Shown here one piece after another: positions 1-4,184 of a stretch of DNA of 5,024 bases (positions are counted from its first letter, which is position 1; each line of letters opens with the position of its first letter). The translations under genes and the position numbers were made by a program. Below the pieces are notes generated by a model, which made no database searches, was not told the DNA's origin, and saw nothing but the letters and a program-made list of their open reading frames with translations. Origin of the DNA: JAZDEY01 sp043808325 [NCBI: Candidatus Eiseniibacteriota bacterium] (GTDB lineage Bacteria; Arandabacterota; Arandabacteria; Arandabacterales); NCBI GenBank assembly GCA_043808325.1, contig JAZDEY010000027.1, positions 1 to 5,024 of the forward strand, read 5' to 3'.

Positions 1-308
1 GACTTGCCTGTCCTGCCCCTCACCCGAGCCCGACACTAACTGGCGCATGCTCACGTGTGTAGCCCACCATTTGACTGGGACGGTACGAGGGAACCGATGT
101 GTTTCTAGGTCGCGATGGGGCTTGCCCCTCGCAGGTTCCTCGCGGGGAACCCTGAACCTCTATAGGGGTTTGTGTGGGACAGCTTCTTCCCACACCAAAT
201 GATGAGAAACTAAGTCAGGCAGTAGGGTCTTGAAGAACAAAGAAACCGGCGGCCCCGCCCCGGCTTCATGGAGAATTATTTCGCTTGACCTGGGGTGGCC
301 TCATAGGT
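1..308. other. Gene-free stretch with several hairpins
   Basis: I see no convincing gene here. The stretch contains three small inverted repeats in a row: GGGG/CCCC at 117-120 and 125-128, GGTTCC/GGAACC at 134-139 and 146-151, and an 8-bp perfect stem GTGTGGGA/TCCCACAC at 172-179 and 188-195 with an 8-base loop. No T-run follows any of them on either strand, so they do not look like intrinsic terminators. One plus-strand frame stays open from base 2 to 199, but it has no recognisable product. The stretch could be a structured RNA, a decayed cassette, or the remains of the right half of attC-like site D. Confidence 0.3.
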
Positions 309-315
309 GTTCGGC
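290..315 (-). repeat. attC-like site D, left half only
   Basis: On the minus strand, four bases after the stop codon of the YkgJ-like gene, the core GCCGAAC (315-309) is followed by a spacer and arm ending in GAGG, one C, and CACCCC. This matches the left arms of sites A, B and C, which also carry a core, a short arm, one unpaired base and CACCC or a close variant. I cannot find a convincing complementary right arm with a GTTCGGC core between here and base 1. The site is therefore either a decayed attC or a chance match. Its position directly behind a gene is what is expected for a cassette. Confidence 0.35.
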
Positions 316-319
316 CAGC

Positions 320-838
320 CTAATCTCTTGACCGCCCCCAGAACTCTCGCTTCAGTCCTTCGTACACATTGAAGACGATGGGGCAGATCGAGCAATTGGA
401 AAAGGCCTGATTCAGCCTGAACACGAATTGACGCTTGTGCAAATGAGGAAAGGAGCGGCAGTCCCTGGGGCGCTGGTCGTAAACTGCACATCGGCTAGCC
501 CTCAGGAAGGGACAGGGCAGAACCCCGAACACCTCCCCTTCGCCCTCCTCATCTGCCTCCAGATAGCGCGACCGAAACTCTTCGACTGACTGACTCTGGT
601 GTCGGGCAAGGCGCTTCACGTCCGCCGCCTGGAGAACAGGGCGAACTACTCTGCAGCAGTTTGCGCACTGGGTACAGTCGATCTGGCTTGACACCTCTTG
701 GTAAAGCTCGCGAACTTTCGAATCGATTCTAGATATCGACAGACTGGAACACTTCAGAAAACACCGAAAAGCCCAGTTCGAAGTCTCTCGCCTCTCCGCG
801 AGTTCCCGGATTCGCTCAATGCTGCTCTCTATCTGCAT
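320..838 (-). CDS. YkgJ-family cysteine-cluster protein (putative zinc/iron-binding)
   Basis: The predicted product has 172 residues from the ATG at 838. It carries the family's cysteine cluster C-x2-C-x2-CC at residues 55-62. This is followed by CPF near 109, a cysteine at 117, the R-P-x2-C-R-x-F-P motif around 124-130, and two further cysteines at 149 and 152. Such proteins (UPF0153/CxxCxxCC) are thought to bind zinc or iron, but their biochemical role is poorly known. The open frame extends to 895, but the earlier ATG would lie inside attC-like site E. The ATG at 838 has AGGA five bases upstream and starts just after the site E core, so I prefer it; the ATG at 844 is the alternative. No signal peptide or membrane segment is visible. 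It is the only intact cargo gene here that is not part of a TA module. Confidence 0.8.
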   Translation of the reverse strand: MQIESSIERIRELAERRETSNWAFRCFLKCSSLSISRIDSKVRELYQEVSSQIDCTQCANCCRVVRPVLQAADVKRLARHQSQSVEEFRSRYLEADEEGEGEVFGVLPCPFLRASRCAVYDQRPRDCRSFPHLHKRQFVFRLNQAFSNCSICPIVFNVYEGLKREFWGRSRD

Positions 839-850
839 CGTCATCCTATG

Positions 851-941
851 GCCGAACGGCGTGGCTGAGGCGGCGGGGCGCTTGCCACCACGCAAGAGCC
901 ATGACCCCGCAGCATCCGTCCGCTCCAGCCACTTTTTATGC
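851..941 (-). repeat. attC-like site E (long imperfect palindrome)
   Basis: This lies between the phd stop and the YkgJ-like start. On the minus strand, arm GTGGCT (932-927) pairs perfectly with AGCCAC (866-861). One base, G926, is unpaired, then GAG and CGG pair with CTC and CCG around one bulged base (870). GCGGGG (910-905) can pair further in, and an inner hairpin CTTGC/GCAAG lies at 881-885 and 892-896. The right core is a clean GTTCGGC (857-851) after spacer GCC. The left core is poor (GCATAAA, 941-935). The unpaired base falls in the same place as in sites A, B and C. I infer an integron attC. A generic palindromic repeat is the alternative. Confidence 0.5.
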
Positions 942-952
942 CCGTAATGCTC

Positions 953-1177
953 CTACTCAACTCGCTTGCGGCCTTCGCGAACTAGGTGGACAATCTCCTC
1001 GCGAGTCAGCCCCAGGTTCACGCCCCCAACATCCAGGGGCGACCCCGACGCCGCCTGTGGATGAACCACGAACACCTGGCCATCGCGCCGAAGTATGCGA
1101 ACTGACCCCTCGCGACGCGCCTTCTCCAGAAGGGCCGCAAGCCGTTGCCGCGCCTCTGAGTATGTGTACACCTTCAC
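953..1177 (-). CDS. Phd/YefM-type antitoxin
   Basis: The predicted product has 74 residues. It begins with the V-K-V-Y-T-Y-S-E-A-R-Q-R stretch typical of a Phd/YefM-like antitoxin family, followed by a helix and an R-R-D-G-Q-V-F-V-V strand. Such antitoxins bind DNA with the N-terminal part and neutralise a toxin with the C-terminal part. The GTG start overlaps the vapC stop (GTGA), so the two genes are translationally coupled, with the toxin gene first. Longer forms starting upstream would run inside vapC and lack family similarity. Since the vapC 5' end is lost (see 1174-1536), this antitoxin may now have no working partner and possibly no native promoter. Confidence 0.75.
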   Translation of the reverse strand: MKVYTYSEARQRLAALLEKARREGSVRILRRDGQVFVVHPQAASGSPLDVGGVNLGLTREEIVHLVREGRKRVE

Positions 1178-1536
1178 TTTCCCACCTCCAGCACTTCGAT
1201 CCCGGATGCGCCGGCCGCACGAACTAGCCCTTTGTCCAGAGAGATCAGGCGGCAGCGCTGGCTCATCGCACAAGCCAACACGTATGCGTCATAGGCGTAC
1301 AGCCCATGCTCGATCGCCAGCCCGAGTGCATCGCCCAACGCCACGTCCAAGTATCGGATTGGGATCCGCTCGTACGCCCTCAGCACCTGCCTAATCTGGC
1401 TGCCGTCGATGCGGCCGCGCTTGAACATCGCTGCCAGTGCGTTGCCAATCTCCCAGTGAACAGAGGCCGGCGCCACAAGGTTCGAGCCACGGGTCAATTT
1501 GATAAGCGTCGCTATGCTCCGACTACTGGTCAATAA
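1174..1536 (-). pseudogene. VapC-like PIN-domain toxin lacking its N-terminus
   Basis: The reading frame opens at a GTG at 1623 and runs 149 codons, but only about residue 30 onward resembles a PIN-domain ribonuclease. Three acidic residues of the PIN active site are recognisable: Glu58 in H-W-E-I-G-N, Asp112 in Y-A-Y-D-A-Y, and Asp130 in L-I-S-L-D. The first catalytic aspartate, normally near residue 5 in a V-x-D-x-S motif, is absent. The first 29 codons instead read through group II intron-like sequence. A TTG at 1533 preceded by AGGA could restart translation, but the product would still lack the first aspartate. The gene overlaps the downstream phd start by four bases. I infer a non-functional toxin. 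A non-nucleolytic role in binding the antitoxin cannot be excluded. Confidence 0.7.
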
Positions 1537-1653
1537 AGTCCTAAATCGCCGGTCATTTATTCCGAAATAAGCACCCTTCTGCTTGCCTTCGGCTTCGCGT
1601 ACACCTGGCACGGGGACATTCACCCCGCAAGCGGTATGTCATGCCTGGCACAC
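1537..1653 (-). mobile_element. Group II intron 5'-end fragment (degenerate)
   Basis: On the minus strand the segment begins GTGTGCCAGG, matching the group II intron 5' consensus GTGYG. It continues with a GGGG-TGAATGT-CCCC hairpin (1626-1612), close to the GGGGTGAAAGTCCCC element common near the 5' end of bacterial group II introns. It then carries CGAAGCCGAAGGCAAGC (1597-1581), a phrase I recognise from domain I. No reverse transcriptase, domain V or 3' end is present, so this is a remnant. The junction with vapC, near 1537, is approximate. The intron reads in the same direction as the cassette genes, and its 5' end abuts attC-like site C. Recognition is from memory of intron sequences, not from a folded model. 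Confidence 0.5.
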
Positions 1654-1709
1654 ACGGCGCCGATCACCGGCTCGGCCCAGCCGAGTCCGTGTGGAGCGGC
1701 AGGTTCGGC
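1654..1709 (-). repeat. attC-like site C, right core interrupted by intron fragment
   Basis: The site starts three bases after the mazF stop. On the minus strand it has core GCCGAAC (1709-1703), spacer CT, arm GCCGCT (1700-1695), unpaired C1694, then CAC and a loop containing the perfect stem CTCGGC/GCCGAG (1685-1680 and 1676-1671). The return arms CCGGTG and ATCGGC (1664-1659) are followed by spacer GCC and then GT, where a GTTCGGC core is expected. Instead, GTGTGCC of the intron fragment follows. The left arm and core match those of site A at 17 of 21 positions. The same hairpin could also terminate mazEF transcripts, though no T-run follows. Confidence 0.5.
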
Positions 1710-1711
1710 CC

Positions 1712-2047
1712 TCAGTAGATACACGCATCCAATATTGAGAGAACCTCTTCAAGCAAGGCGTCAGTAGCCTTGCCGATCGGCTTCGCTTTGCGAGCACGGA
1801 AATCAATCGATTTGACTTGTTCGACCATCACAAATCCGGTGAGATCTTTGCAGTCTACAACGCCGACATGAAACGGAAACTGCCGATCGGTGTTGGTAAG
1901 ATGACAAACTATTGCCAGCCCTGTGTGCTTGTTGAACAGCGTGTTGCTGACGACTAAAGCAGGCCGTCGGCCCCTCTGCTCATGACCGGATTGCGGGTCA
2001 AGAGTAACAGCAACAAAGTCCCCCTTTCATGGAATGTAGGCCTCCAT
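1712..2047 (-). pseudogene. mazF: MazF/PemK endoribonuclease with in-frame TGA at codon 7
   Basis: The frame encodes a MazF-like protein of 111 codons that is interrupted only once, by TGA at codon 7 (2029-2027). Around the stop it reads M-E-A-Y-I-P-stop-K-G-D-F, where relatives carry an arginine or another residue before the G-D motif. A single C-to-T change from CGA explains the stop. The remainder is well kept: L-D-P-Q-S-G-H-E-Q-R-G-R-R-P-A-L-V-V-S near residues 16-34, and V-E-Q-V-K-S-I-D near 77-84. MazF toxins cut mRNA at short sequences. The ATG directly abuts the mazE stop and has a strong GGGAGGTG Shine-Dalgarno. I see no ATG, GTG or TTG just after the stop to rescue a near-full product. 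It is either a recent nonsense mutation or a sequencing error. Confidence 0.85.
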
Positions 2048-2296
2048 CTACCACACCTCCCTGCCCGCCGGCCTTCCCCAATCGACTTCGCAGGCTCTGT
2101 AATTCCTCGGGATCTGCGAGATCAGACGTGCCAGACTGTGCCTGCCCCGGACACGCCTTACGGGCGCAATGACGATCAGCCCGTCTCGAGCGCTCACATC
2201 AACTTCATCACCAAGGGATATCCGCGCATTCCGAAGGACTTCCTTGGCAAGACGAAGCCCCTGGCTATTACCCCATTTCTGGATCTTCGTTACCAT
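2048..2296 (-). CDS. mazE: MazE-family antitoxin (SpoVT/AbrB fold)
   Basis: The predicted product has 82 residues. The N-terminal T-K-I-Q-K-W-G-N-S-Q-G-L-R-L (residues 3-16) is the signature of MazE swapped-hairpin DNA-binding domains. The C-terminal E-V-D-W-G-x-P-x-G-R-E-V-W is the tail that binds MazF in this family. The ATG at 2296 is chosen because GGAGGTG lies five bases upstream and the protein begins as relatives do; the frame extends to 2350 only through the promoter. It is the first gene of a mazE-mazF pair with the mazF ATG directly after its stop. It should repress its own promoter, probably through the palindrome at 2312-2330. The gene is intact although mazF is not. Confidence 0.88.
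   Translation of the reverse strand: MVTKIQKWGNSQGLRLAKEVLRNARISLGDEVDVSARDGLIVIAPVRRVRGRHSLARLISQIPRNYRACEVDWGRPAGREVW
2054..2061 (-). promoter_or_regulatory. Shine-Dalgarno of mazF
   Basis: GGGAGGTG lies six bases before the ATG at 2047. It fixes the mazF start, and so shows that the TGA at codon 7 is inside the coding frame rather than in a leader. Confidence 0.75.
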
Positions 2297-2311
2297 GTTC
2301 GCACCTCCAGC

Positions 2312-2350
2312 GGTTATACTAAGTATAGCCATCGGGCCAACCGCTCTCAA
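2312..2350 (-). promoter_or_regulatory. mazEF promoter with palindromic operator
   Basis: On the minus strand TTGAGA (2350-2345) is followed by a 17-base spacer and TATACT (2327-2322), a good sigma70-type promoter. The -10 box is half of a palindrome TATACT-T-AGTATA (2315-2327), extended by GG/CC at 2312-2313 and 2329-2330. Such a site over the -10 region would suit autorepression by the MazE or MazEF complex. The promoter lies just after the lone attC core F, so it appears to belong to the cassette. Confidence 0.7.
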
Positions 2351-2360
2351 GTAGAATTGG

Positions 2361-2367
2361 GCCGAAC
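2361..2367 (-). repeat. Lone attC-like right core F
   Basis: GTTCGGC on the minus strand matches exactly the right cores of sites B and E. As in those sites, it is followed directly by a cassette promoter (mazEF). The left part of the site is absent; the IS-end-like segment 2370-2433 sits where it should be. A seven-base match alone is weak. Position supports it. Confidence 0.35.
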
Positions 2368-2369
2368 GG

Positions 2370-2433
2370 TGTCAGGGGTCGGTCAAAACCAGCCACCCGG
2401 GGTCGAATTAGAACTGGCCATCTTTGAGGGACA
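2370..2433. mobile_element. IS21-type end remnant (64 bp)
   Basis: On the plus strand the segment begins TGTCAGGGGTCGGTCAAAAC followed by CAGCCAC. This resembles the long terminal repeats of IS21-family elements (TGTCA...GGTCAAAA...GAGCCAC). It contains a second related block around 2401-2420 (AACTGGCC) and ends GGGACA, giving TGTC/GACA termini. No transposase gene is present and no target duplication is visible. The segment separates the intact half of hepT from the lone attC core F. I infer that insertion followed by deletion removed the hepT 3' half and most of that attC. Confidence 0.4.
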
Positions 2434-2584
2434 TCGGCTATACCTACTTCCAGCGTCTGAAGGTTGCGTATCACCGCGTCCTGGACCAGACTCGAGGAAA
2501 AGAACGCCTCTCGTCCTCCCGCGGTGTAGCCCTCGATTCGCGAGATACAGCGCAGAATGTGCTGGAGGTAGACGCGGTCATCCT

Positions 2585-2869
2585 TCACAGGGGGATCGCC
2601 TCCCCCAGAACATGCTCGCGAAGCAATTCGTCCAATCCCCGCTCTGTCACGACCTGGACTCGTCGCCCTAGCAGATCCTCAAGCTCTGCCACAAATCCCC
2701 CAGGGAACCAAGCACTCGGATCTGGGCCAACGTCGATTAGCAGGTCCACATCGCTGGCAGGACCAGCATCTCCCCGTGCCATCGACCCGAAAACCCGAAC
2801 CCTTGTTACACCATGCTTCTTCGCCAGCGTGAGAATCTGGTCACGCTTCGACTTGACAAGATCTACCAT
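2585..2869 (-). CDS. mntA: MntA-like minimal nucleotidyltransferase antitoxin
   Basis: The predicted product has 94 residues and is a single minimal nucleotidyltransferase domain. The G-S-x10-D-x-D motif is complete: Gly28-Ser29 and Asp40-x-Asp42 in G-S-M-A-R-G-D-A-G-P-A-S-D-V-D. In MntA-HepT pairs this enzyme neutralises HepT by adding AMP to a tyrosine. The third acidic position, often V-D-x-V-T in relatives, reads V-Q-V-V-T here (Gln72), so catalysis may be weakened; this is inferred from memory of the family. The ATG at 2869 is preferred over the GTG at 2878 because GAGGGG lies at a usable distance before it. Its stop overlaps the hepT start. The gene is intact next to a truncated toxin. 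Confidence 0.85.
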   Translation of the reverse strand: MVDLVKSKRDQILTLAKKHGVTRVRVFGSMARGDAGPASDVDLLIDVGPDPSAWFPGGFVAELEDLLGRRVQVVTERGLDELLREHVLGEAIPL

Positions 2870-2896
2870 CGGAAACACCCCCTCAATCCTATCCCC

Positions 2897-2902
2897 ATTA
2901 TA
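2897..2902 (-). promoter_or_regulatory. Putative mntA -10 box
   Basis: A perfect TATAAT lies about 28 bases before the mntA ATG on the minus strand. No good -35 box is visible at 16-18 bases; the nearest is TGTGAG at 2925-2920. The box lies between attC-like site B and mntA, as expected for a cassette-borne promoter. Confidence 0.45.
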
Positions 2903-2957
2903 CAGTACTCAGCACCCAACTCACAGCTCAGAGGTCGCGCCAGCCAATCTGCCTCCC

Positions 2958-3027
2958 GCCGAACGCCTCGGCTCACCCAGCGGCGCTCATGATGCGATGG
3001 CGCCGTCGGGTGCAGCCGATGTCAGAC
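2958..3027 (-). repeat. attC-like site B (complete fold)
   Basis: On the minus strand: left core GTCTGAC (3027-3021), arm TCGGCT (3019-3014), unpaired G3013, CACCC (3012-3008), inner stem GGCGC/GCGCC (3004-3000 and 2986-2982), GGGTG (2978-2974), arm AGCCGA (2973-2968), spacer GGC, right core GTTCGGC (2964-2958). Both arm pairs are perfect. The single unpaired base is in the left arm, as in sites A, C and E. The left core deviates from the RYYYAAC consensus by one base. The mntA promoter follows about 55 bases later. I infer an integron attC site. Confidence 0.6.
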
Positions 3028-3133
3028 GGCTGCAAACGATTGTTCGATTAGATCGCAAGCTGCACCAACTGGGTTTTGAGACTGAAGCCGTCGCGCAAAA
3101 CCGGCCGCGCCGACTTTCGCCGCAAGACCTCTG

Positions 3134-3414
3134 AAGGTGGCACGAATGATTCAACCCTGGCATTCTCGGGAATTGGGCCAAGCTCGTCACGAGAGTGCCC
3201 ATCGGAAACAGAATAACTGGCTCACAATCAAGTCTGGCTGAAACTGTTCCGCGAGTTCCCGCGCTTCCGGGAGGACTTCGTTCGACCAGCCCGTCAAAAT
3301 TGGGTTCCGCTCGATCGCAGGTTTCCGACAAATGCCTTTTCCTACAGATTCAACGGTGCGCGTCAGCGGCAGCAAGGTGGCGCGGATGTTGCCAGCCACA
3401 CCCGCAAAAGCCAT
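3134..3414 (-). pseudogene. Possible glycosyltransferase (GT1-like) fragment, frameshifted
   Basis: From the ATG at 3414 the frame reads M-A-F-A-G-V-A-G-N-I-R-A-T-L-L-P-L-T-R, recalling the nucleotide-sugar transferase start F-A-G-x-x-x-x-H-x-x-P-L-x-x-L-A-R, but without the usual histidine. It later gives F-Q-P-D-L-I-V-S-Q-L-F-C-F before a stop at 3187. A second frame continues with M-G-T-L-V-T-S-L-A-Q-F-P-R (from 3202), which resembles the next segment of such enzymes. About 60-70 residues that relatives have between these parts would be missing. If the assignment is right, it is a decayed cassette lying between half site G and site B. The call rests on weak motif memory. Confidence 0.25.
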
Positions 3415-3430
3415 GCCGCCGAAGCCAAGT

Positions 3431-3452
3431 CCGCTCGAGCCACTGGTTCGGG
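3431..3452 (-). repeat. attC-like site G, left half only
   Basis: Nine bases after the higA stop at 3462, the minus strand reads core CCCGAAC (3452-3446), spacer CA, arm GTGGCT (3443-3438), one C, then GAGCGG (3436-3431). The arm, single base and GAGCGG match the left side of site E except for the single base itself. No matching right arm is found before site B. The higBA cassette may have lost the rest of its own attC to a deletion. Confidence 0.4.
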
Positions 3453-3461
3453 TTCAGCGTC

Positions 3462-3767
3462 CTAGTTGCTCGCCTTTAGGACTACCACCTCACGCTCCAG
3501 CCGATCTTTCAGGCGCTCCCGCTGAACCTCAAGATCATACCGTGTCTGCAGATTGAGCCAAAACCGATCGCTGGTGCTGAAATACCTCGATAGGCGCAGG
3601 GCGGTGTCAGCGGAGATCGCACGCTTTCCATGCACTATCTCATTCACACGCCGGGCAGGCACCGTGATGTCCTTGGCCAGACGATACTGGCTAATCTGCA
3701 ATGGCCTCAGGAACTCCTCCAGCAGTATCTCCCCCGGGTGTATAGGCGCGATATGCTTGCCTGCCAT
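3462..3767 (-). CDS. higA: HigA-family antitoxin, module 1
   Basis: The predicted product has 101 residues. It begins with the family's P-I-H-P-G-E-I-L-L-E-E-F-L motif at residues 8-20 and has a helix-turn-helix of the XRE type at about 25-60, including R-V-N-E-I-V-H-G-K-R-A-I-S-A-D-T-A-L-R-L. F-W-L-N-L-Q and Y-D-L-E follow, as in HigA/VapI proteins. It binds and neutralises HigB and represses the operon. AGGAGGG lies five bases before the ATG. It follows higB by ten bases, in the toxin-first order usual for higBA. The gene appears intact. Confidence 0.92.
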   Translation of the reverse strand: MAGKHIAPIHPGEILLEEFLRPLQISQYRLAKDITVPARRVNEIVHGKRAISADTALRLSRYFSTSDRFWLNLQTRYDLEVQRERLKDRLEREVVVLKASN

Positions 3768-3777
3768 CTCAGCCCTC

Positions 3778-4059
3778 CTAATGGTAATCGGCTATCTCTA
3801 CGTCGTAGGCGTCGCCTCGCTCCCACCGGAAGCAGACCCGCCACTGATCATTGATCCGAATACTATGCTGGCCGTCCCGTCTCCCCTTCAACTTCTCAAG
3901 CCTGTTCCCCGGTGGCACCGTCAGGTCGTGCAGCGACTCTGCTGCATCCAGGATCAGAAGCTTCCGCAGCGCCGCCCGGTAGACGTCCTGAGGGAACCGG
4001 CGTGACGCCTCTCGCCGGAACACTCTTTCGGCTTCATGGTCGCGAAACGACCTTATCAT
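3778..4059 (-). CDS. higB: HigB-family toxin, module 1
   Basis: The predicted product has 93 residues, the normal size for RelE-fold HigB mRNA endonucleases. Family blocks include M-I-R-S-F-R-D at the start, V-P-P-G-N-R-L-E-K-L-K-G at 48-59, H-S-I-R-I-N-D-Q-W-R-V-C-F-R-W at 65-79, and D-V-E-I-A-D-Y-H at the end. Such toxins cut mRNA at the ribosome. The ATG lies only six bases from the -10 box, so the transcript is probably leaderless. The gene pairs with higA at 3462-3767, and no disruption is seen. Confidence 0.92.
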   Translation of the reverse strand: MIRSFRDHEAERVFRREASRRFPQDVYRAALRKLLILDAAESLHDLTVPPGNRLEKLKGRRDGQHSIRINDQWRVCFRWERGDAYDVEIADYH

Positions 4060-4065
4060 AGCTCA

Positions 4066-4103
4066 ATGATACCGCACTGCGTTATTACCGTCAAGCGTTA
4101 TTA
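4066..4103 (-). promoter_or_regulatory. higBA module 1 promoter with direct-repeat operator
   Basis: TTGACG (4094-4089), a 17-base spacer and TATCAT (4071-4066) form a strong sigma70-type promoter on the minus strand. Only six bases separate the -10 box from the higB ATG, so the start of transcription should fall on or next to the start codon. Two copies of TAATAACGC (minus strand; 4103-4095 and 4087-4079), spaced 16 bases start to start, flank the -35 box. They are candidate operator half-sites for HigA. Confidence 0.75.
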
Positions 4104-4115
4104 TTGCTGCCTGAA

Positions 4116-4178
4116 CCCGAACGTGCCGCTCACCCGCAGGACGCGAAGCGGACTGTCGGGTGGAGTGGCTGGTTGGGC
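4116..4178 (-). repeat. attC-like site A (complete fold)
   Basis: It lies six bases after the higA-2 stop and 12 bases before the direct repeats of the next promoter. On the minus strand: core GCCCAAC (4178-4172), a perfect match to the attC left-core consensus RYYYAAC; spacer CA; arm GCCACT (4169-4164); unpaired C4163; CACCCG (4162-4157); a 20-base loop; CGGGTG (4136-4131); arm AGCGGC (4130-4125, one G-T pair); spacer AC; right core GTTCGGG (4122-4116). This reproduces the plan of integron attC sites, including the extra-helical base, and is the best example in the window. Confidence 0.62.
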
Positions 4179-4184
4179 AGCCTT

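Larger units (their letters stand above)
2319..2588 (-). pseudogene. HepT-like HEPN toxin, C-terminally truncated
   Basis: The frame has 89 codons. Residues 1-46 (D-D-R-V-Y-L ... E-G-Y-T-A-G-G-R-E-A-F ... V-Q-D-A-V-I-R-N-L-Q-T-L) closely resemble the N-terminal half of HepT/DUF86 HEPN toxins, which are usually about 110-130 residues. After residue 46 (about base 2451) the similarity ends, and the tail is encoded by an IS-end-like segment and the mazE promoter. The R-x4-6-H motif needed for RNA cleavage, in the missing half, is absent. The GTG start overlaps the mntA stop (GTGA), so the pair is coupled. I infer an inactive remnant. It might still bind MntA. Confidence 0.75.

Noticed and set aside
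2-199. Plus-strand frame open from the window edge for 66 codons
   Set aside because: It has no known motif and overlaps hairpins. An open run of this size is expected by chance at this GC content.
1665-1691. Intrinsic terminator of mazEF
   Set aside because: The hairpin is strong but no T-run follows on the minus strand. It is better explained as the inner stem of attC-like site C, though it might still affect transcription.
2027-2029. TGA in mazF as a recoded codon (selenocysteine, tryptophan or glycine)
   Set aside because: Other genes here use TGA as a stop (for example vapC and mntA) and TGG for tryptophan. The family does not have cysteine at this position, and no Sec insertion structure was noticed.
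1982-2671. Long plus-strand open frame of 229 codons
   Set aside because: It runs antisense over mazF, mazE and hepT, has no recognisable domain, and the minus-strand genes have family motifs and ribosome sites.
2424-3134. Plus-strand open frame of 236 codons
   Set aside because: It is antisense to hepT and mntA and runs through attC-like site B; its composition is low-complexity Ser/Arg/Pro with no domain.
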